Source: Atrina japonica (Eukaryota; Mollusca; Bivalvia; Pterioida; Pinnidae). From it: 64,000 nt of DNA. Below the pieces are notes generated by a model. The model ran no database searches and was not told the origin of the DNA. It worked only from the letters and a program-made list of their open reading frames with translations. Below, one piece after another: positions 12,499 to 23,810 of this stretch; within the stretch, counting starts at the first letter, position 1, and the number at the start of each line of letters is the position of its first letter. The position numbers were made by a program, and so were the translations under genes. Where the stretch lies: assembly GCA_030159075.1 (NCBI GenBank), contig BROG01000004.1:3208001-3272000 (forward strand), written 5' to 3'.

Positions 12499-13298
12499 TA
12501 CTGGATTAAAACAATAATTACAAATACACAATAAGTCTATAATTCAACATTCTATTCCGTGATCGAAAACTGGGGGAAATTGTTTAGGTCTGTCTATTGT
12601 CCGTGTGTTGGTAATATTTAGGTTTCCCTAAAATAGTTCCCTTTTCTCAAATTGGAATCGAATCTGTAAAAAGCTTTGAAAATTCATGCTCAAACAATGG
12701 TTTACTTATTTGGTTTCTCCAACATAAAAAAATGCATGGATATCTAAACGGACCACATCAACGTCTTTTATCAGATTTTTATCAAAGTCGGAATAAAGTT
12801 TTGAATGAATTAGATCTGGGATGATGTTTTTGTTTGAGGTCAACATTCTGTGATATTTGCATCAGTTATTGGGTTTAAAAATATTTTAAAAGAAAATGGG
12901 TATGCAAACGAAGCCCTACACCTGTGAGATTAAACACTGCTTGTTGTCATCCCCGCTGATCTTAATTAACATTGCAGTATATGATGTCATTCTGTATATG
13001 GAAACATTTGTGATAGAAAAAAATGAAAATAAAAATTAAATGGTGAAAAAGCACCCTCAACAAAACTGTCAAGGTTTTCCTTACGAATAATGCTGGATTA
13101 GTACTCAACTATTACTATCAGATCATCCCTAAGGCAAATTTACATCTCGTTTTAGTTAAAATGAAGTTTAGGGTTTAGAAAAACAAATTCCAGAAAACAA
13201 TCAACTACATGTAATATGCAAATAAGGCATCATACAGACTATCATTTGATGATTGACATTAGGAAATATTGATGAAGTAAAATGTAACTTATGAGTAT

Positions 13299-13480
13299 GG
13301 AAATTTCGGATACCAAAGCATTAATCGTTAGGAGGATCAATATAGGCCTACAAATCCGGTGACTATTGGACAGAAACACACATCTAAGAATCCGTTGGAG
13401 GTGGGATCAGGTGTCATGGAGGAGTGAATAACCTCTGTTAATCGGTCACACCTGCCAGGACTCCATTTTCAAATTAACAC
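13299..13480 (-). mobile_element. PLE 3' module, diverged subtype
   Basis: The minus strand contains TGACACCTGATCCCACCTCC and the terminal GCTTTGGTATCCGAAATTTC. It lies in a segment of arm A missing from arm B, but present inverted in copy C at 36,970-37,190. Confidence 0.7.
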
Positions 13481-14584
13481 CTGGACAATAATTATAATAC
13501 GGAATGGACTTACCTATCACATGTTAATCCTCTCTTTACATAGCTATTTTTATTACTGTTAAATCAATTGTGTACTGATCTAATTTCTCTATTATGTATA
13601 TGTACATGTACATCTGCGTAAGATTTAATTTGCTATTGTTTAGTAATTTACTCAATACCTTTCAAACTTTTACTAGATCTATTATTTACAGACTATTGTC
13701 CCCAATTCTCATAAATATTTTTGTCAAATTTCAATTCCTCAGTTCGGAAATCATACACACTTATGATCACACCCGGTCTGTCACTCTGTCTGGAAACCAA
13801 GTACATTTTTGGTCACACATTCAGCTACAGTAGCTTATTAATCATTGTCATTTCGGATTCACTATTTTGAACTATTTATTTTTTAATATTATATATTTAT
13901 GATTTACTGTTCATCGCTGCCGTCTGACATTAAATACGGTTTAACTTACACAGTGTTCTTCCTTGAGTTATATTTTGGTGTGCCACAAGGAATACGACAC
14001 TCTCTATCTATTTAATTTACTTTACGGCCCACAGCGCCACACACACACCGACTCTACTCTTCTTTTTGCCAACATTCCCTCACCCCGTTCGTGACAACGC
14101 AACAGCGGATACGACTCCAGCGACTTTATCAACGTCATGACATTGTCACATACGACAACGTCAAATTCTGACGACAAAACTCGTTGTGATAGTATTATTC
14201 ACAGTTCAATACGTTAAAAATGATTTCGTATTCGAAAGCAATTGTGATTAAAGTACATCAATTAGTCATGCGACGAAATGAAAAATGATATGCAATAATC
14301 ATTATAAAATTTATTTACAATTGTAGTTTGTTGAACATGATATTCCGGAATATAAGCTGCCGTGATTGGTTAGCATGGGATACTAAAATTAGGGACATGA
14401 TACGTCACCACTCCTCTGAAAAGATCAACGTTTTATAAACTACCCTACGCTTTACTCTTTCTAATCAATGCTTCTTATATATTGCAAATTGTAATGATAA
14501 TTGAATATAGACCACTTATGATTATCAATATCATGGTGGATATATTTTATATATATATAAGCACAAATACAGAAATAACAAGGT
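13481..14584. other. Arm A, gene-free stretch
   Basis: No gene is supported. The part after 13,939 aligns to arm B (about 34,640-35,150). Confidence 0.45.
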
Positions 14585-14660
14585 ACCTATAAACTCACCA
14601 AGTCGCTGCTGGGATTTGAACTGTCGACCTACGGCACCAATCGCCTGGCCACTATGTGCA

Positions 14661-14662
<2 letters not shown>
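14585..14662 (-). mobile_element. tRNA-like SINE head fragment
   Basis: The minus strand holds a box-A-like TGGCCAGGCGATTGG and a box-B-like GTTCAAATCCC. It adjoins the (TC)n tract. The arm B copy is at 34,430-34,515. Confidence 0.55.

Positions 14663-14747
<85 letters not shown>
14663..14747. repeat. (TC)n microsatellite
   Basis: A pure dinucleotide tract of about 85 bp; the arm B counterpart is the (AG)n tract at 33,742-33,831. Confidence 0.98.
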
Positions 14748-14751
<4 letters not shown>

Positions 14752-14869
14752 GCGTTACGTTTCGGTTTCGGTTCTGTTTTGCTTTCCTGTATGTCTCTGC
14801 GTATTATTTATTTCTTTGCGAAAGGTCGAAGCAACAAAACAGCAAAAACTAAATCAACTATCGTATATA

Positions 14870-14874
<5 letters not shown>

Positions 14875-14928
<54 letters not shown>
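14875..14928. repeat. (CA)n microsatellite
   Basis: A pure tract of about 54 bp. The arm B counterpart near 33,560-33,585 is much shorter and imperfect. Confidence 0.97.
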
Positions 14929-14934
<6 letters not shown>

Positions 14935-14947
14935 GCACTTTGGTCCA

Positions 14948-15328
14948 CGTACACATACACATTCTGCCATCTGTATTTAATGATAAAATTCAATTACATA
15001 TTCAGTAGTTGTTTCGTCATTAACCATATAAATTCAAATAATGCCGGTTTTACCAGATTTGATATTTTAGTATTGACACAACTTGATAATTCCTGTATTT
15101 GTACGGCTGTATACCAATATATTTAGGTTTCTTTTCAATGTATTGAAATGGTCGTTGAAACATACTTTGTGATGAAAAAATATATCAAAATTTGTATTTT
15201 GTATTCCCTTACTTTAATATCACAGAACTCGTCCAATACAAATTTACATGAAATTCAGATAAAACAGAGCCAAAATGTTCATTTTTCTTCAATGCAGTGA
15301 GGAATATTTCAGTTTTAAGTCTGAATAT
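14948..15328. other. Arm A, gene-free stretch
   Basis: No gene is seen; it aligns to arm B at about 33,180-33,555. Confidence 0.45.
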
Positions 15329-15390
15329 AAAACATCTTAGATACCAAAGTATAAATCTTTAGGATGTCCAGGCAATATATTGCTAAATGA
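15329..15390 (-). mobile_element. Terminal fragment of PLE 3' module
   Basis: Only the last ~60 bp are present, including TTTATACTTTGGTATCTAAG on the minus strand. The arm B copy lies at 33,110-33,180. Confidence 0.6.
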
Positions 15391-16007
15391 AAACTTTAAA
15401 AATAGAAATATATCGACATATATTGATGTATAATCAAATAAAGGAATTCTATCTACTCTGATAGTTTATACATGATTTTAATTATTGGAAAACAACCACT
15501 TGCTGTGGTTTAGTGATGGAGCGTTATATAAAATGGTAGTGACTGTTCCTGCGCCATGCGCTTGGTCAAGTGAAAGTATTTCGGATGAGACTTAAAACCC
15601 AGGCCCAGTGTCACAGTGGGCATGGCAGGTAAAAGAACTTTCAATGTAATGGCATCAGTGTATGCTACAGGTAAAAATTTGCGATGGTATTTCTATATCA
15701 GTCAAAAATTCTTGACAGGATGTAAAACAACAATATGAAATATAAACAAAACTGATGACTTTATTATTGTGGATAAAATTCTATTTTTTTTTTTTTTGTT
15801 ATTATTATTTCTTGTAGAGCTAATCACCTCGCGAAGTTACTACCTACAGCTGATAAAGGAACTAATGTTGTTTGTACTTGAACTTAATCACACACGACGG
15901 AAAATCAAACGATTGCATTGGTTAACTATAAATTATCACATAAGTTCTCCATGATTGGCTGATATAAAATAAGTTCCTCTCACGCGTTTTAACCGTTAGG
16001 TACAGGG
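15391..16007. other. Sequence upstream of ankyrin ORF (A)
   Basis: A possible SINE body fragment at 15,580-15,680 shares TTTCGGATGAGACT and CACAGTGGGCATGGCA with the V-SINE-like family. The remainder is AT-rich and shared with B and C. Confidence 0.4.
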
Positions 16008-16013
16008 TATAAA
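16008..16013 (+). promoter_or_regulatory. TATA box of ankyrin ORF (A)
   Basis: TATAAA lies 62 bp upstream of the start codon at 16,075, so transcription could start around 16,035-16,045. The motif is kept at 37,741 in copy C. Confidence 0.5.
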
Positions 16014-16074
16014 TTTGATAAATCGACGATCATTTTCATTGTCTTGGAAGACAACTGATTAGATTTCTACAAAG

Positions 16075-16596
16075 ATGGAAAGCAGCACTGAATTTTCTTC
16101 GACAACCTTGATTTCGGCGATCTCGAATAGAAAGTTCCGACTTGCACGCATTCTTGCTGATGGCGGCGTAGATGTTAACTGCACACTAGAAGACGGCACG
16201 ACTTCGTTAATTTCTGCATGCGCCGTGAAAGTGGACAATTGTGAAAGATACAAGAAAAGGACATTAGTTAAAACTTTAATTCAAAATGGAGCTGATCCTA
16301 GCAAGGTTAACTCTGAAGGTAAAACCTGTCTTCAATTTTTAAAGAAAACAAGCTGTGATATTCGAAACATCATTTTACTACACGACAATAGTAAGAAAAA
16401 TTCTGGTCAAGAGAACTTAAAATCTAGTGAAATAGATTGCAGCAAAACAACATGCTTACCTAAATGTAGAAAGGAGGGAACCTTTTTGGTGAATAACAAT
16501 ATAAGAAAATCAAACAAAGACGACTGCATAAAAACTTTTCAGATGAAGAATAAGCAAAGAATGCGTTTAAATTGTATTTCCGAAAATCGAGTGTGA
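16075..16596 (+). CDS. Small ankyrin-repeat protein (copy A), intronless
   Basis: The ORF encodes 173 residues without an intron. Residues ~10-43 read as a first ankyrin unit (LISAISNRKF, then LADGGVDVN). Residues ~41-82 form a second with an inserted loop (TTSLISACAV, then LIQNGADPSKVNSEG), and a third half-unit follows (CLQFLKKTS). The order and the loop recall the N-terminus of ANKRD34 proteins, but the ORF is far shorter than that family and has only a Lys-rich tail (residues ~105-173), so the name is not assigned. No signal peptide or membrane segment is seen; a soluble binding protein is the simplest reading. The start has A at -3 and G at +4. Copy C (37,808-38,329) is intact with 11 amino-acid differences; arm B has a truncated pseudogene. 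It could be a young gene, a retrocopy or a relict. Confidence 0.65.
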   Translation: MESSTEFSSTTLISAISNRKFRLARILADGGVDVNCTLEDGTTSLISACAVKVDNCERYKKRTLVKTLIQNGADPSKVNSEGKTCLQFLKKTSCDIRNIILLHDNSKKNSGQENLKSSEIDCSKTTCLPKCRKEGTFLVNNNIRKSNKDDCIKTFQMKNKQRMRLNCISENRV

Positions 16597-16738
16597 AAAC
16601 GGAAATAATTTGCTATACAAACAATTTATTGATATTCATTTATATAAATCTTAATGCCTGAAACGAACAGTATACATTTGTATGTCATTAATAATATTTG
16701 TTGCTATGTAATATTTGTACATTGATAAAGAGTTCTTT

Positions 16739-16744
16739 ATTAAA
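16739..16744 (+). promoter_or_regulatory. Possible polyadenylation signal (ATTAAA)
   Basis: ATTAAA lies ~143 bp after the stop codon of the ankyrin ORF. It is the common variant signal; AT-richness makes chance occurrence likely. Confidence 0.3.
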
Positions 16745-16904
16745 TTATATAACTGAATGAATTGTATCTTTTTATTTGTTGAAATGAAGCAGCTGTTTCA
16801 AGTTTCACTTCGATGAGATTCCTCATGTGAGGTGTTGAACTTTACTTGAATGAATACTTTTTTATCATTTGGACAATTTTGACAAGAATCTGCTTTACAT
16901 GATA

Positions 16905-17035
16905 CGCTGTAAATGATCGGTTTGGGTTAGACCATGAATGATCTGATTCTGGCACGCTGTGAATGTTCAGTTGTGGTTAGACCATAAATGATCAGTTTGT
17001 GGCGCGCCGTAATTGATTAGTCGGTCTAACGACGC
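16905..17035. repeat. ~33-bp minisatellite, copy A
   Basis: About four monomers of the type AATGATCAGTTTGTGGC + ACGCCGTA. The same array is longer in B (31,965-32,195) and C (38,640-38,885). Confidence 0.75.
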
Positions 17036-17779
17036 CGGTACCTTCTAGCTATAACAACATCTTTTAATGTACAGACTAGACACTTGACAAAGTTTGTCGC
17101 AAACTTTATTAACTCTGATAAATGTTATAAAAACAATTAAAAACTAACTGTATTGATTTAAAGGTCTATAAAATGTGAACATCAACTAAATGAACATTGT
17201 TTGCTGTCCAGCAGAGGTAAAATATAAGAACTCACTTAGTGGTAAGCACTTAAAATGTTTAATCGGTGATACATCGTATAAATTTACTTCAGCATTGAAC
17301 TGATGTCAATTGAGATTCATTGGCTCATGAATACAAAATGAACAAAGGCAAGTTCTTCATGATGAATTTGCGTTGTCCAATTGGCATTCATAAACCTTAC
17401 AATCTCAGCTTAAAGCAGTTCAATGCTTAAATATATTTATTTATTATGTTTTCCGACTTTTCTTTTTTCATTTTATTCACAATGAAACTTGTATATAATG
17501 ACCCACTTCGGGACACAACAAAACCAGTATTTATAGAAATTAATTTGTACACAAATGGCACTATTGGGGACAGCAATAACAGTCTTTATAAACAGATTGT
17601 CTTTATACACAGGTGGTTGCTAAAGCAGGTAATTTCAATTCATGTTTCCATAAAGAATGAGCATCCGATGTTGCATACACAATTCTTGGAACAGCCATTG
17701 GCCGTTATAAGATCATGAACAACATTTTTCTGTAATGGTTTTATAGTGTCAGCGACAACAGATGGTATTTAGTGGTGTA
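17036..17779. other. Arm A, gene-free stretch
   Basis: Shared with arm B. The open frame at 17,446-17,718 is kept nearly intact on the B side (31,262-31,531, minus) but has no recognisable domain. It contains an N-terminal Phe-rich stretch only. Confidence 0.4.
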
Positions 17780-17880
17780 CCGCAAATATTCAGTTGGTTG
17801 TACACCGTATATATTCACTTGGTGGTACGCCACCCTGTTACACCGTATATATATATTTGGTGATACGCCGTAGGTTCACC

Positions 17881-17947
<67 letters not shown>

Positions 17948-18275
17948 TCTGGTGATACGCCGTATATATACGCTTGATGATACGCCGTATATATATTCAT
18001 TTGGTGACACGCCGTATATATACACTTGTTGGTTCATCGTATATATTCATTTGGTGATACGCCGTATATATACAATTATTGGTTTACCGTATATATCAAT
18101 TTGGTGACACACCGTATATATTAACTGGTTGGTACAGCGTATATATTCACTTGGTGGAACACCGTATATATTCATTTCGTGATATGCTGTATATATTATC
18201 GTGTATATTCATTGGGTGGTATACCGTATATATTTACTTGGTGGTATGCTTTACATGTTAAGTCGGTGGTGCATT
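17780..18275. repeat. ~28-bp minisatellite (CCGTATATATTCACTTGGTG type)
   Basis: Around 15 monomers contain CCGTATATATTCA and TTGGTGGTAC or TTGGTGATACG. A pure (AT)n tract at 17,882-17,944 sits inside the array and probably grew from the TATATA core. Present in arm B at 30,715-31,215; deleted from copy C. Confidence 0.88.
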
Positions 18276-18404
18276 GTAATTATTCACTTTCTAATAAGTA
18301 TGTTTGTTCATTTATTTTTTCATTATGAGATAAAGCTGGTATTGCTGTATCATTACCAAATTCGTACAACATATACCTAATTATCAGCAATATTCATTAT
18401 ATTT

Positions 18405-18905
18405 GATATTTTAAAAACCACAAAAAGGACGAAATACTAATCCCTGAGACACTCCAGCATCGTTAGACTGAAATTTGGAGGTAGATGTGTTAACAATAAC
18501 GCACTGTTTTCTGTCAGACAAATAATTTCTTGGAAGAGCGAAAAGGGATCCTTACTCGGTAGGCTCCCAATTCTTTTAAACCAGCATGCAATACTTTGTC
18601 AAAGGATTTTTTCTTTGCCTTTATATTTTAACAAATATTGTAATTTTTTCTAACGATTCATTAACCGTTGAATTATTTGTTAAATCACTCGGGTATGATT
18701 CGTACAATAAATTATTGTCTAGTATATAATTAGGAAGATTTCTATCCTTTTCATAAAGGGGCGTTACTTTTACACACTTCCATAAGATTGGGAATATACT
18801 CGGAAGTTTTTTTAATATTTGATATTTTTTTAAGAAAATCATTACTGACAAAAGGAAAAGAAATAGTACAATACTTGATGCCGACATAGAATCAAAACAT
18901 TGCAA
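18405..18905 (-). pseudogene. LINE reverse transcriptase remnant (copy A)
   Basis: The minus-strand translation gives, in order and in two to three frames, LWKCVKVTPLYEK, SFDKVLHAGLKELG, SDRKQCVIVN and AGVSQGLVF. These match the succession of RT blocks in Jockey/CR1-type LINEs (usually W..A.VTPLFKKG, FD.VWH..LL, SDR.Q.V..N and AGVPQGSVLGP). Stops and frameshifts separate the blocks. Only ~500 bp remain. The arm B copy is at 30,170-30,610 and a shorter piece remains in copy C. Confidence 0.8.
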
Positions 18906-19628
18906 TATTTACAAACCTCATTGTTAGATATAACCTTTAATTAATGTATTATCTTTTTAGAAAAAGTAACGATTAGGGTTATACATAATCTTAATTGTAC
19001 AAACTTTTTATATTAAAAGTTGAGATCGTTGACGTAATTTATTTTACATTAAGGATACTCTTGTATAAGCATAACACTAAAGTCACATATATTTTTTTTG
19101 GGGGGGGAGCTTAAATAATAAAATAATTATAATTGAAGTCACAACCTTTTCTGTCAATAAGACTTTATAGGCTGATCTCGTATTTTCAAAAAGAAAAGAA
19201 AAAAAAAACGAATTGAGAATGAGGAAATTTAAACAATACTAAAAGAACAAAATTTCTAAGAGTAAAAACTGATTAAAATTAACATTTTGGTTGTGAAGTA
19301 TACAGATTTATCATTTAACTAAATTTAATGTAAACTGTGTTATTTTCACTCGGCCAATCAAAATACTTTTTAAACTTTGGGACTACTTTTTGTTGTTTTA
19401 TGAGATACGAAAATGTAATAAATAGAATTTTCGCCAAATGTCTAACATCTATATCTTTGCTTTCAAAAAATGAAAAGATCTTCAATGACGATGTTCAAAA
19501 TATGACTGAGTCTCGTATTAGTGCGAGCTTGGCAATACCAACGACCAGATGATTTCAACTGGATAGGTGCAGCCTAGCAATAAAAGAAACTCTGCTTCCG
19601 CTTGAACATAATTATAAAAGCTCGGTCA
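18906..19628. other. Arm A, gene-free stretch
   Basis: AT-rich sequence shared with B and C. A 71-codon frame at 19,337-19,552 has no domain I can name. Confidence 0.4.
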
Positions 19629-19961
19629 TTGAAAGGATCATTAGCTGTTTTTTGTTTCATAACATTTATTTACCTTTCTACTTCTTAGATTGATATGCAA
19701 TAATGAGATATTCCTAATTCCTATATATTTGGTGAAAATTGCTTGAGAATCCCAGTTTGGCAATTATTCACATGCAATTGATTATTTCTATATGCATACC
19801 ATACTGGACCTTACCTTATTTTCGCAAAATATATGGGAATAAAAGAATTTTTATGCCTGTGTATAGCTCTTATTTGTTATTGTAGATCAAGTACAAGAAG
19901 TAAAAGTAGAAAAAATCGAAATAATTGTTATAATTGGGAAACTCAGCTTATACCCCTTTAA
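19629..19961. mobile_element. TTAA-flanked foldback MITE, copy in arm A (outer)
   Basis: The ends are TTGAAAGGATCATTAG and TACCCCTTTAA. Inside lie long imperfect inverted arms (GATATTCC...TATATATTTG against CAAAATATATGGGAATAAAA). Copy C has an empty site at the homologous place (about 40,128-40,145), with a single TTAA. The arm B copy is at 28,962-29,312. Confidence 0.8.
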
Positions 19962-20254
19962 GCGACAAAGTGCCTTTGTATGAGTTAATTAACTGAATAT
20001 AATGTTAATGATAATGGGTGGCTAAGCCCACCAGCAGCACTGCATTGTTGATACAGCACTCTATTTCTGATGGCGACTTTGGCCTTTGTTCACCGCCACC
20101 TTTTATTTATTTTTATGTTTTTATATGATAGTTTAAATGATAATTTGTTCAATATTTTGTCGTCATCTATATATTGAAATAAATGACATTTTCAATACAA
20201 ATGTCACTACTTGTTTTGCATTACCATAAGTTAAAAGAAAAAAGTAATATATAA

Positions 20255-20480
20255 AAATATCAGATAACAAAGTATAAATGGTCAGGACGTTCAGGATATA
20301 TATAGACAAATTTGGTAATAATTGGACAAACACAGATCTCTGTAAATCGAGAAATGGGACCAGGTGCCATGGAGGAGTTAGCATCCCCTGTTGATCGGTC
20401 ACAGCCGCCGTGAGTCCACAGCCAAATCCAACTGAAATATCCTCGGTACTGACGTCTGATCAACCGCTATAGACCAGGCA
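20255..20480 (-). mobile_element. PLE 3' module (arm A)
   Basis: Minus-strand sequence includes GTGACCGATCAACAGGGGAT, CCATGGCACCTGGTCCCA and the terminal TTTATACTTTGTTATCTGA. Copies occur at 28,435-28,675 (B) and 40,440-40,690 (C). Confidence 0.8.
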
Positions 20481-21712
20481 ACTCAAAGAACGGAAAAATG
20501 AGAAATAAATGATTTTATGTTATCCAGTGATAATTTAAAGACCGGAGTGTAACCAAAGTGTTTGTGCCAGAATTTGATATCATAGAAATATCACGGTCAT
20601 ATGAACTAATATCAGAATGATATGGTATCGGTAACAGAAATTTCATTATATATATATACATGCATTTTTACATTAAGACTGATATGTTTTATATTTACAT
20701 ATTTGTTTTACATTGAGGGTTTATGCTGCAACTTTTAATGTCAAAACGTTTACAAGAGTTAGTGTTTAACCCTTATTGTGGATAGATAACAAAATGGTAA
20801 ATTTTACAAAAAAGGTTGTATCAACGCTATTAGTGAGTTCCTTATACAAACTATGAAATTGATGCAACAAAAAGCCAACTTATCTGTATTTCTTTTGTAG
20901 TCGGTTCAGCAATGTTCAGATCATAATTATTTTACAAAAAGGAAAGACTAAAGTTAAAAGAATCTTGTTATCCTCGGCAACAATGTATGGCCGACAGTTG
21001 TACAGCTCGGTATCGTTCCTTGTTAAGCATTACAGTATAGAACAATATAATTTTGGTTACAATGTTAATGTAAGGTAATACGTTACCACCAGGTGTCGCT
21101 TTATGATGCCTTATCTCTAACGACGAATCACACCACATTCTACATGGTAGCATGATGGCGGCTAGTTGTTAGTGGTTTGAGGAGAAATTCTGGTAACAAC
21201 GTAACCGGGAAAGGCCACACTCTGTCCTGAATATTTTTAGATGATCTTATTCAGACTTGAACACGCGCCGACTAGACAAACTATATAAACTGCATCATGT
21301 AGCTCGTCGTGTCGACCATAATTTAAAGTGCTTCAGAGAGGATCCACATTTCAAAGAGGAAATTTGTTGATATATTTTGTTATTCTGACAAACAATACCA
21401 CGCACAACACAACACCACGATTAAAATATGATAATTAATTTTTCCGTTTCCAGATGTATATAATACTTTGAGATCTGAGACTTTTATTCACTAAAGTGCA
21501 CTTGTTTACATGAACATGGATAGTTGATCAGCATTTAATTTTTCTGAACTCTTAAGACCGCAAGTAGGAGGGACATTTTCATACTGTCAGTTTGGAAACT
21601 ACTGAATGAATTTTGACAAAACTAAACAGGAAGCAAGTACACAAAGACGACAAATCATTTCATGTACTCTCGGCTACATATTTTATTGGTTGTTATTCTA
21701 AGTAGCAAGTTC
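20481..21712. other. Arm A, gene-free stretch
   Basis: No gene is supported. A 61-codon frame on the minus strand (20,968-21,153) stays open in both arms but has no recognised motif. Confidence 0.4.
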
Positions 21713-22042
21713 TTAAAGAGGCATTAGACTACTTAGATTGATATACAATAACAAAAAAGAGATATACACAGGCATACAAATTCTTAAATACCTATATTTT
21801 GTGAAAATTGCTTGAGAAGCCCAGGTTTAATGCTTTTTGACGTGCAATTGAGTAACTCAACCATACTATTTGTATATGAATACCACCTTGGACCTGACCT
21901 TATTTTCACAAAGCATATAGGAATATAAAATTTTTATGCCTGTGTATAGCCCTTATTTGTTATAATGTACATCAAGAACAAGTACCAAAAGTAAAAAAAA
22001 TCTAAATAATGTCTTTGGTAAACACAGCTAATGCTCCTTTAA
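21713..22042. mobile_element. TTAA-flanked foldback MITE, copy in arm A (inner)
   Basis: The left end reads TTAAAGAGGCATTAG and the right end CTAATGCTCCTTTAA, so TTAA flanks an AGRGGCATTAG inverted terminus. Long subterminal arms (AACAAAAAAGAGATATACAC near the left against GTGTATAGCCCTTATTTGTT near the right) form a foldback. Arm B copy: 26,878-27,207. Confidence 0.85.
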
Positions 22043-22171
22043 TTCACGCTCACCATATATGATAGATGTATACGACTAAATTAGACGGAGCGTTATCCTC
22101 TGTTCATTTTTATCTAGGTCAAAAGCATCCAGAGCTATGCTCATCATATTTGGTAAATGCATTCACTATAG

Positions 22172-23050
22172 AGGAGTAAGCATACCCTGTAAGTCACACC
22201 CGCCGTGAGTCTATAGTCAAATTAAAATGAAATACGCGAGGAACTAATCCTCGTCATAATTGGTACAGACTTCTCAAGAACCGCCATCGAAATGGTAACT
22301 CGACATTTCACTTAGTGAAACAAAGTAATCGTAAACAAGACTATTATACCGACCGTAAAATCAAACGCGATTTTCGATATCCCTGTGTCAATAATTTGTC
22401 AGTGAGCAGTTTACCTATGTATATGAAATGTTCATATGTTAAATACGACCTGGCATATCGGATCATTTGTAAAATATAAACTCCATATGCGGGTGATTGT
22501 GTGATATTACTACTTAAATGTCGGAAATTTATGACGGGAAAGCCGAAATCGTCGCCTTTGTCGTATAGCTTAGTAGCTAATTTCCCGTCTATGTCTATAT
22601 AAGTAAAATGTCTTAGTATGAAGCGTGTGTGCTTGATTCTGATGTATCTTTAATTTCTAGTTCGCTGGGATATATTGCATTGACATATGTATGGAAATTG
22701 TCATTATTAATTGAAAAACCTCGTTGATATATCTAAATGTCAAATTAATGGACACCGCTTCCTTTTTCTTTTTTGATTAAGCTGTTTCTGAATGAAGTCT
22801 GCTTCGTATGAATAAAGGAACAGGTCAGCCAATAAAGGGGCACATTTGGTTCCCATAGGAATGCCGACAGTTTGGTGAAAGATCACATCTTCGAACATTA
22901 CAAATATATTGTCTATTAGAAATTCCATCATCTTTTTTATATCAAATTTAGTGTATTTATGTGTGTAATCAGAGTGGTGTTTGACAAAATAAGTCTCTCT
23001 TTTAATCTTTTATGTGTAAAGAGTAAAAGAAATATTGTTTATTAATTTTA
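22172..23050 (-). pseudogene. Penelope-like RT fragment with 3' module
   Basis: On the minus strand 22,740-22,931 encodes QTVGIPMGTKCAPLLADL in its RT block. After a frameshift the core motif reads FRYINE instead of FRYIDD, so both catalytic aspartates are lost. The fragment continues to the RT C-terminal region and into the 3' module (22,172-22,290), which lacks its usual last ~90 bp. It begins within 10 bp of the inner end of arm A. Confidence 0.85.
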
Positions 23051-23535
23051 TAGAAAATACAAATGGTTCTTGATTTTTGTAACTCGCAATTGCATAATTT
23101 CTCTTCTAATTGATCGTGTCAGGTGTATTAACGGTACACCAATTATTGTCTCGAGTTAATCCGTTTACACTTTGGTGTAGGTATTTTCTTTCCTCTCCTG
23201 CTAGACGGCAAATTAACTATAAATCCCAGATATCATACCTGAGAATCTTTTTAACTTAAGTTAATGGCCTTCGGAAGAAAGTAGTTCACACAATTATTTT
23301 TTTTATTAATACGCGTTAATTGTTAATTACCGTTTACTAATTTTCTGAAACATTACACAGTTGTAGAAATTATAATTGGTTAAATTTTTTAGAACTAATT
23401 TTTACGACAGGCAAGAGTTGGGCTTTACGCACCACTTCGATGATTGCGTACAAACAATAAACTTGTAAATTTTACATTGCCGCTCTTCGCTTCTTTTATA
23501 GGTCAAGGACAAACCTAATAAGGACAGTCAAATTG
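23051..23535. other. Spacer, gene-free stretch
   Basis: No supported feature. Confidence 0.45.
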
Positions 23536-23539
23536 ACCC

Positions 23540-23810
23540 AGAAAATCGAAGCCGTCTCACCATTCCCGAATAGGCGCACGTACAAACAAAATCACACAGA
23601 GAAAGCGAGTGAGACAGAGTGGTGGAGAATCCGGGTAACACCCAAAGTCGTCTCAATATTCCCGCGTAGGTGCAGGTACACACAAAAACACACAGAGAAA
23701 GCGGATGAAACATAATGTCTGTATATTATAAGTGATAGTGATCTATATAATACCCTGCTTTTATATCATACATCACACAGCGAAAACGGATGAAACAATG
23801 CGGCATCTTT
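23540..23810. repeat. ~113-bp tandem duplication plus partial third copy
   Basis: CACACAGAGAAAGCG recurs at about 23,595 and 23,690, with AAGCCGTCTCACCATTCCCG matched by AAAGTCGTCTCAATATTCCC. A shorter piece (CACACAGCGAAAACGGATGA) follows near 23,772. Confidence 0.75.

Larger units (their letters stand above)
12499..22166 (+). repeat. Palindrome arm A (segmental duplication copy A)
   Basis: From 12,499 to 22,166 the sequence can be followed as an inverted copy in 26,754-35,758. Paired coordinates near the inner ends sum to about 48,920. A ~185-bp sample near 21.2 kb differs at about six positions. Outer limit: TACTGGATTAAAAC at 12,499 against GTTTTAATCCAGTA ending at 35,758. Inner limit: ATTCAC at 22,161-22,166 against GTGAAT at 26,754. 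The arm carries an intact ankyrin ORF, a LINE remnant, two TTAA MITEs, minisatellites and two 3'-module copies. Confidence 0.93.

Noticed and set aside
14616..15126. Long frames across the (TC)n and (CA)n tracts
   Set aside because: Ser/Leu and Thr/His dipeptide runs come from microsatellites.
17815..18261. Frames with repeated YIYIYI and GVSPDEY-like peptides, and their mirror at 30,669-31,357
   Set aside because: Translations of the 28-bp minisatellite and (AT)n tract.
20968..21153. 61-codon frame open in both arms (mirror at 27,768-27,953)
   Set aside because: Openness in two copies ~97% identical is weak evidence over 61 codons, and no domain is recognisable. Three amino-acid differences among few changes do not suggest constraint.
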